Notes under the pieces: model-generated
Seen by the model: the letters and a program-made list of their open reading frames with translations, nothing else
What the model was told of the DNA's origin: nothing
Database searches by the model: none
Translations under genes and position numbers: made by a program
In this document: positions 5,058-7,521 of the stretch, piece by piece
How positions within the stretch are numbered: position 1 is the stretch's first letter
Layout of the letters: each line of letters starts with the position of its first letter
Source of the DNA: a bacterium
GTDB lineage: Bacteria > ARS69
NCBI GenBank assembly: GCA_025774865.1
Contig: JALGZO010000469.1
Location: 1-7,521, forward strand
Reading direction: 5' to 3'
Length of the DNA stretch: 7,521 nt

Positions 5058-7142
5058 TCATCGAAGTAGGACCATTCTCTTCGATTTCGAGAAGTCTGCT
5101 GCCCTCAGCCGGTAGAAGTAGACACCGGCCGGAACCGGGTGACCGCTTTCGTTGCGGCCGTCCCACCTGATCGCCCTCTCGCCGCCGACCTGCTCTCCCG
5201 TCAAGTCACGGACCTGCTCCCCCAGGACGTTGTAGATCCGAAGGTCGATGTGCGTGTCGGCCGGCAAGTCAAACGGGATCCGAGTCGCCGCCTGGAACGG
5301 ATTCGGAAAGTTCTGCAGCAATGCGATACTCGCCGGCATTGTTCCCAGGTCGTCCGAGAAGTCCGGAACGACCACGATCTCGTTCGAAAACGGACTCTCG
5401 CTCCCGTCCGGGCTCACCGCCCGAACTCGAAAGTAGAGCGGCGTCCCCGCGGTGAAGCCGTGGATCGTGACGAAGGGTCGGCACGTCGACGTCACCCGCG
5501 TCGTGGGGTTCGGCGCTGTCCCCTGATACACGCGGAACTCGATGACGTCCTGGTCCCCGAACTTCGCGAAACTGAGCGTCAGCTCTTGGCTGTTCTTGTT
5601 GGCCCACACGTACGGCGTCGAAGCCACGCCGTTCCACTGGTGCCGAAACGCGCGGTAGGTCCAGATACTCTCGTCCAGCGTGAGCTCCAACGCCTTCGAC
5701 CCGTCCGGCCTCACCTCAGTGAGCGTGGGGGTGGCTCCGCCCCACGCGATCAGCGTGTTCGCGTTCGGCAGGCGTTGAGCGAAGCCCATTAACGCACTGT
5801 ACGTTGAAGGGGTGTTACGGTACTCCCAGATTCTCGTGAGCACGCGCCTGTCCTCGTCGATCTCGTACTCGACGGCCCGCGACTCCGCCGGGTCGTTCAA
5901 GTTGCCGTTGTCGAAGAGAATCAGGTGTCCGTTCGCCAACCGGCGGATTCCGTGCTGGCGCGAGAACCAGACGTTATCGTTGACGAGGGCGAACTCGTTC
6001 GCCTTGCCACCCAGTCTCCAGATAACGTCGCCGGTCTGCCGGCAGATCTTCGTGATCTCATCCAAGTGACGGCTGGAAACGAGTAGATTTCCGTCGAAGT
6101 CGACATCGATTGCGTTTCCGTGGACGTAGTCCACTCGGCCTGCGGTGAGATCGACGCCATCTCCGGCATCCGTGATCTGGAAATGGTCCCAGCTTCTCCA
6201 CTGGAATACGACGTTATGGGCGGAGTCGAGCTCCTGCAGAACGAGCCCGATGACCACGGCCTCGGGATCTCCATTCTCGACGATCTGGCTCATGTCGACC
6301 GTCTGGGGGTCGTAGCTCATCAAGAGCGCGTGGTCGTTCGGGAGGAGGCGGAGCTCGTGTGAGTCGGCTACGTAGCCGTTGCCCGCTGCGAAACTGTCGA
6401 CCACGGCGTAGGTATGGTCCATGGCGTAGTACTCTCTGGTCGACAAGAGAAAGTACGTGAGAAGACCGTTGGGCTGTTTCTTGAAGTCGACGGCACGGGT
6501 GTCCATACGACGGAAGAACTCCGGGCTACCGTCGTTGTCCAGAATCATCAGGTATCCATTCGAGCCGATGTACGGGGATAGCAAGATCGACCCCGGCGTG
6601 GGACGGTCAGAGTGAAGCACCGTTACGTTCGGGAAATCGGGCGGCAGCCGGAACCCTTCACTGGCGGTGCGCGATGAAGGCAGATCTCCGCGCAGATCAG
6701 TCGCCTCCGACGCTCTCCACCCCAACGACGCTTCGAGGATCGGATCCCGCCGCTCGAGCAACTGGTGGTCAGAGATGTGGAACGTGAACGACCAGATCCG
6801 TCGATCTCCCCGGTCCATCAAGGAAACCGTGACCGATTCGCCCGGCGCGAAATGATCATGGGGACGAAAGATCAGCGTTTCCGAGTCGTCCGCAGCGATC
6901 CAATCGCCCGTGCACCTACCCGTCGTCGTCCCCTGGACACCGACCGAGGAGACCCAGTCACGACTCTGCAGCAAGGCGCCGGGTCGAAAAATGACAGTCG
7001 TCTCCTTCGGGACGAAGCGCGCTTCCCGTCCCGGGGATACGTACTCGAAGTAATCCCGATCGAAGAGTCGCGGAGAAGGATCCGCCGCCGCCAGAAGAAG
7101 AAGAGGGAGGGCCGGAACGACGAGATGCGTTGCCGCCCACAT
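5058..7142 (-). CDS. Secreted arylsulfotransferase-like protein with FN3-like and FlgD/type IX sorting-type C-terminal domains
   Basis: Predicted exported protein of 694 residues, likely surface-associated. The N-terminus has a hydrophobic stretch, LVVPALPLLLLAAA (7-20), with probable signal peptidase cleavage after Ala20; no Lys or Arg precedes it. Residues 24-125 look like an Ig-type beta domain. Residues 170-500 match the arylsulfotransferase (ASST) beta-propeller family: HGNAIDVDFDGNLLVSSRH at 341-359, GDVIWRLGGK at 371-380, SRQHGIRRL at 394-402 and FDNGN at 410-414. His341, His359, His397, Arg358 and Arg376 are candidate active-site residues; ASST enzymes move sulfate between phenolic compounds through a sulfo-histidine. 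Residues 506-594 form an FN3-like module ending FRVRAVSPDGSESPFSNEIVV. Residues 607-694 are a FlgD-like sorting domain with QNFPNPF, IYNVLGEQVRDL, WDGR, GVYFYRL and MVLLR. The ATG at 7142-7140 follows GGAGGT by eight bases; a TTG 21 codons upstream lacks a binding site. Actual sulfotransferase activity and substrate are unproven. Confidence 0.85.
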   Translation of the reverse strand: MWAATHLVVPALPLLLLAAADPSPRLFDRDYFEYVSPGREARFVPKETTVIFRPGALLQSRDWVSSVGVQGTTTGRCTGDWIAADDSETLIFRPHDHFAPGESVTVSLMDRGDRRIWSFTFHISDHQLLERRDPILEASLGWRASEATDLRGDLPSSRTASEGFRLPPDFPNVTVLHSDRPTPGSILLSPYIGSNGYLMILDNDGSPEFFRRMDTRAVDFKKQPNGLLTYFLLSTREYYAMDHTYAVVDSFAAGNGYVADSHELRLLPNDHALLMSYDPQTVDMSQIVENGDPEAVVIGLVLQELDSAHNVVFQWRSWDHFQITDAGDGVDLTAGRVDYVHGNAIDVDFDGNLLVSSRHLDEITKICRQTGDVIWRLGGKANEFALVNDNVWFSRQHGIRRLANGHLILFDNGNLNDPAESRAVEYEIDEDRRVLTRIWEYRNTPSTYSALMGFAQRLPNANTLIAWGGATPTLTEVRPDGSKALELTLDESIWTYRAFRHQWNGVASTPYVWANKNSQELTLSFAKFGDQDVIEFRVYQGTAPNPTTRVTSTCRPFVTIHGFTAGTPLYFRVRAVSPDGSESPFSNEIVVVPDFSDDLGTMPASIALLQNFPNPFQAATRIPFDLPADTHIDLRIYNVLGEQVRDLTGEQVGGERAIRWDGRNESGHPVPAGVYFYRLRAADFSKSKRMVLLR

Positions 7143-7150
7143 CGAAGGCC

Positions 7151-7156
7151 ACCTCC
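7151..7156 (-). promoter_or_regulatory. Ribosome binding site fixing the start of the arylsulfotransferase-like gene
   Basis: GGAGGT on the minus strand, eight bases before the ATG at 7142-7140. It supports that ATG over an upstream in-frame TTG at 7205-7203, which has no Shine-Dalgarno sequence and would bury the signal peptide. Confidence 0.65.
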
Positions 7157-7166
7157 CGCGGGGAGA

Positions 7167-7196
7167 CACGCCTGGTGGCTCCGAGGAGCCCGCGTG
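7167..7196 (-). promoter_or_regulatory. Hairpin in the leader of the arylsulfotransferase-like gene
   Basis: An inner stem GGCTC (7177-7181) and GAGCC (7186-7190) lies within an outer stem CACGC (7167-7171) and GCGTG (7192-7196), with unpaired bases on one side. It ends about ten bases before the ribosome binding site and would sit at the extreme 5' end of a transcript from the candidate promoter at 7205-7233. It could protect the message or tune translation. It could also be the tail of a terminator for the upstream TPR gene, but it has no T-run. Confidence 0.35.
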
Positions 7197-7204
7197 AAGT
7201 GCCA

Positions 7205-7233
7205 AGGGTAGTGGAACCGACGAAGCCCGGCAA
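7205..7233 (-). promoter_or_regulatory. Candidate sigma70-type promoter for the arylsulfotransferase-like gene
   Basis: On the minus strand TTGCCG (7233-7228) and TACCCT (7210-7205) are separated by exactly 17 bases. The predicted transcript start near 7198 gives a leader of about 56 bases. The -10 match is only 3 of 6, at the most conserved positions, and the -35 match is 4 of 6. The gene might instead be read through from the upstream TPR gene. Confidence 0.3.
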
Positions 7234-7292
7234 CCGGCACGGGCTCCCCGGCCACGACGCGGTCTACTCGCCTCGCGAGCCGTCCACCCGGC

Positions 7293-7521
7293 TCACTCGA
7301 CTTCGAGGAGCCGCCGGAGCTTCCGGATGATTTCCGCGTTGTGGGGGTCGGCCCTCAGGGCCCGGCGGAAGTACTCCTCCGCTGCGACGACGTCACCGCG
7401 CTCCTGAGCCAGGAGCGCCAGGCTGTCGAGAACCTGCGGATCGCTCGGCCGCAGCTCGAGTGCCCGTCCCAGGAGCCGCGACGCTGCCTCCGGATCGCCG
7501 AGACGATATCGGGCCGCTGAC
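7293..7521 (-). CDS. Tetratricopeptide-repeat protein, C-terminal fragment (start beyond window)
   Basis: The frame is open from the right edge (first full codon 7520-7518) and gives 75 residues ending LLEVE and TGA at 7295-7293. The fragment holds two consecutive TPR units. The first is partial: ARYRLGDPEAASRLLGRALELRPSDP, at 3-28. The second is complete: QVLDSLALLAQERGDVVAAEEYFRRALRADPHN, at 29-61, with the Leu/Ala/Gly/Tyr/Ala/Pro spacing of the TPR consensus. A short charged helix ends the protein. TPR arrays form helical scaffolds for protein-protein contacts; the rest of this protein and its role cannot be judged. It is on the same strand as the arylsulfotransferase-like gene, which starts 150 bases downstream. 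Confidence 0.85.
   Translation of the reverse strand, partial: SAARYRLGDPEAASRLLGRALELRPSDPQVLDSLALLAQERGDVVAAEEYFRRALRADPHNAEIIRKLRRLLEVE

Noticed and set aside
5139-5792. Plus-strand open frame of 217 codons antisense to the arylsulfotransferase-like gene
   Set aside because: It has Arg/Val-rich shadow composition and no ribosome binding site or family match. The minus strand holds well-defined FN3-like and sorting domains here.
1-7521. CRISPR array, transposon ends, tRNA or rRNA genes, toxin-antitoxin or phage genes
   Set aside because: I looked on both strands and saw no regularly spaced repeats, transposase motifs, tRNA-like cloverleaf, rRNA sequence or defence-type domains.

Overview
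This window comes from a GC-rich bacterial chromosome (GC by eye well above 60%, with strong G/C preference at third codon positions). The best lineage clue is the large secreted protein at 5058-7142. Its C-terminus carries the QNFPNPF...VYFYRL...MVLLR type of FlgD-like/type IX sorting domain, which is typical of the FCB superphylum and its relatives, including high-GC candidate phyla such as Eisenbacteria. The lineage assignment is inference. I see no mobile element, CRISPR array, rRNA or tRNA. The region looks like ordinary chromosomal core and accessory metabolism, not a defence or transfer island.

Layout. (1) Positions 1-1694, minus strand: two paralogous short-chain dehydrogenase/reductase (SDR) nucleotide-sugar enzymes in tandem. 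A UDP-glucuronate decarboxylase (UDP-xylose synthase type, TTG start) comes first in transcription. It is followed by a second NAD-dependent sugar epimerase/dehydratase that runs off the left edge. The 124-base gap between them holds three short GC-rich hairpins. (2) Positions 1695-1856: a divergent promoter region. (3) Positions 1857-2306, plus strand: a GatB/YqeY-domain protein. It converges, with a 6-base gap, on a free methionine-(R)-sulfoxide reductase (GAF fold, all three family cysteines present) at 2313-2795, minus strand. (4) Positions 2796-3037: a 242-base divergent intergenic region. (5) Positions 3038-4966, plus strand: a 642-residue VLCAD/ACAD9-type acyl-CoA dehydrogenase. (6) Around 4978-5023: a long hairpin between convergent genes, probably a bidirectional terminator. 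(7) Positions 5058-7142, minus strand: a secreted arylsulfotransferase-like protein with an FN3-like module and the C-terminal sorting-type domain. (8) Positions 7293-7521, minus strand: the C-terminal end of a tetratricopeptide-repeat protein whose start lies beyond the right edge.

How the genes fit together. Only the two sugar-nucleotide genes look like a functional unit, supplying UDP-xylose and a related activated sugar for surface polysaccharide. YqeY, the sulfoxide reductase and the acyl-CoA dehydrogenase appear to be independent single-gene units with alternating strands. The arylsulfotransferase-like protein is probably exported and held at the cell surface. No gap between genes exceeds 300 bases. 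I found no clear evidence of a new multi-gene system. The most distinctive item is the domain architecture of the arylsulfotransferase-like surface protein.
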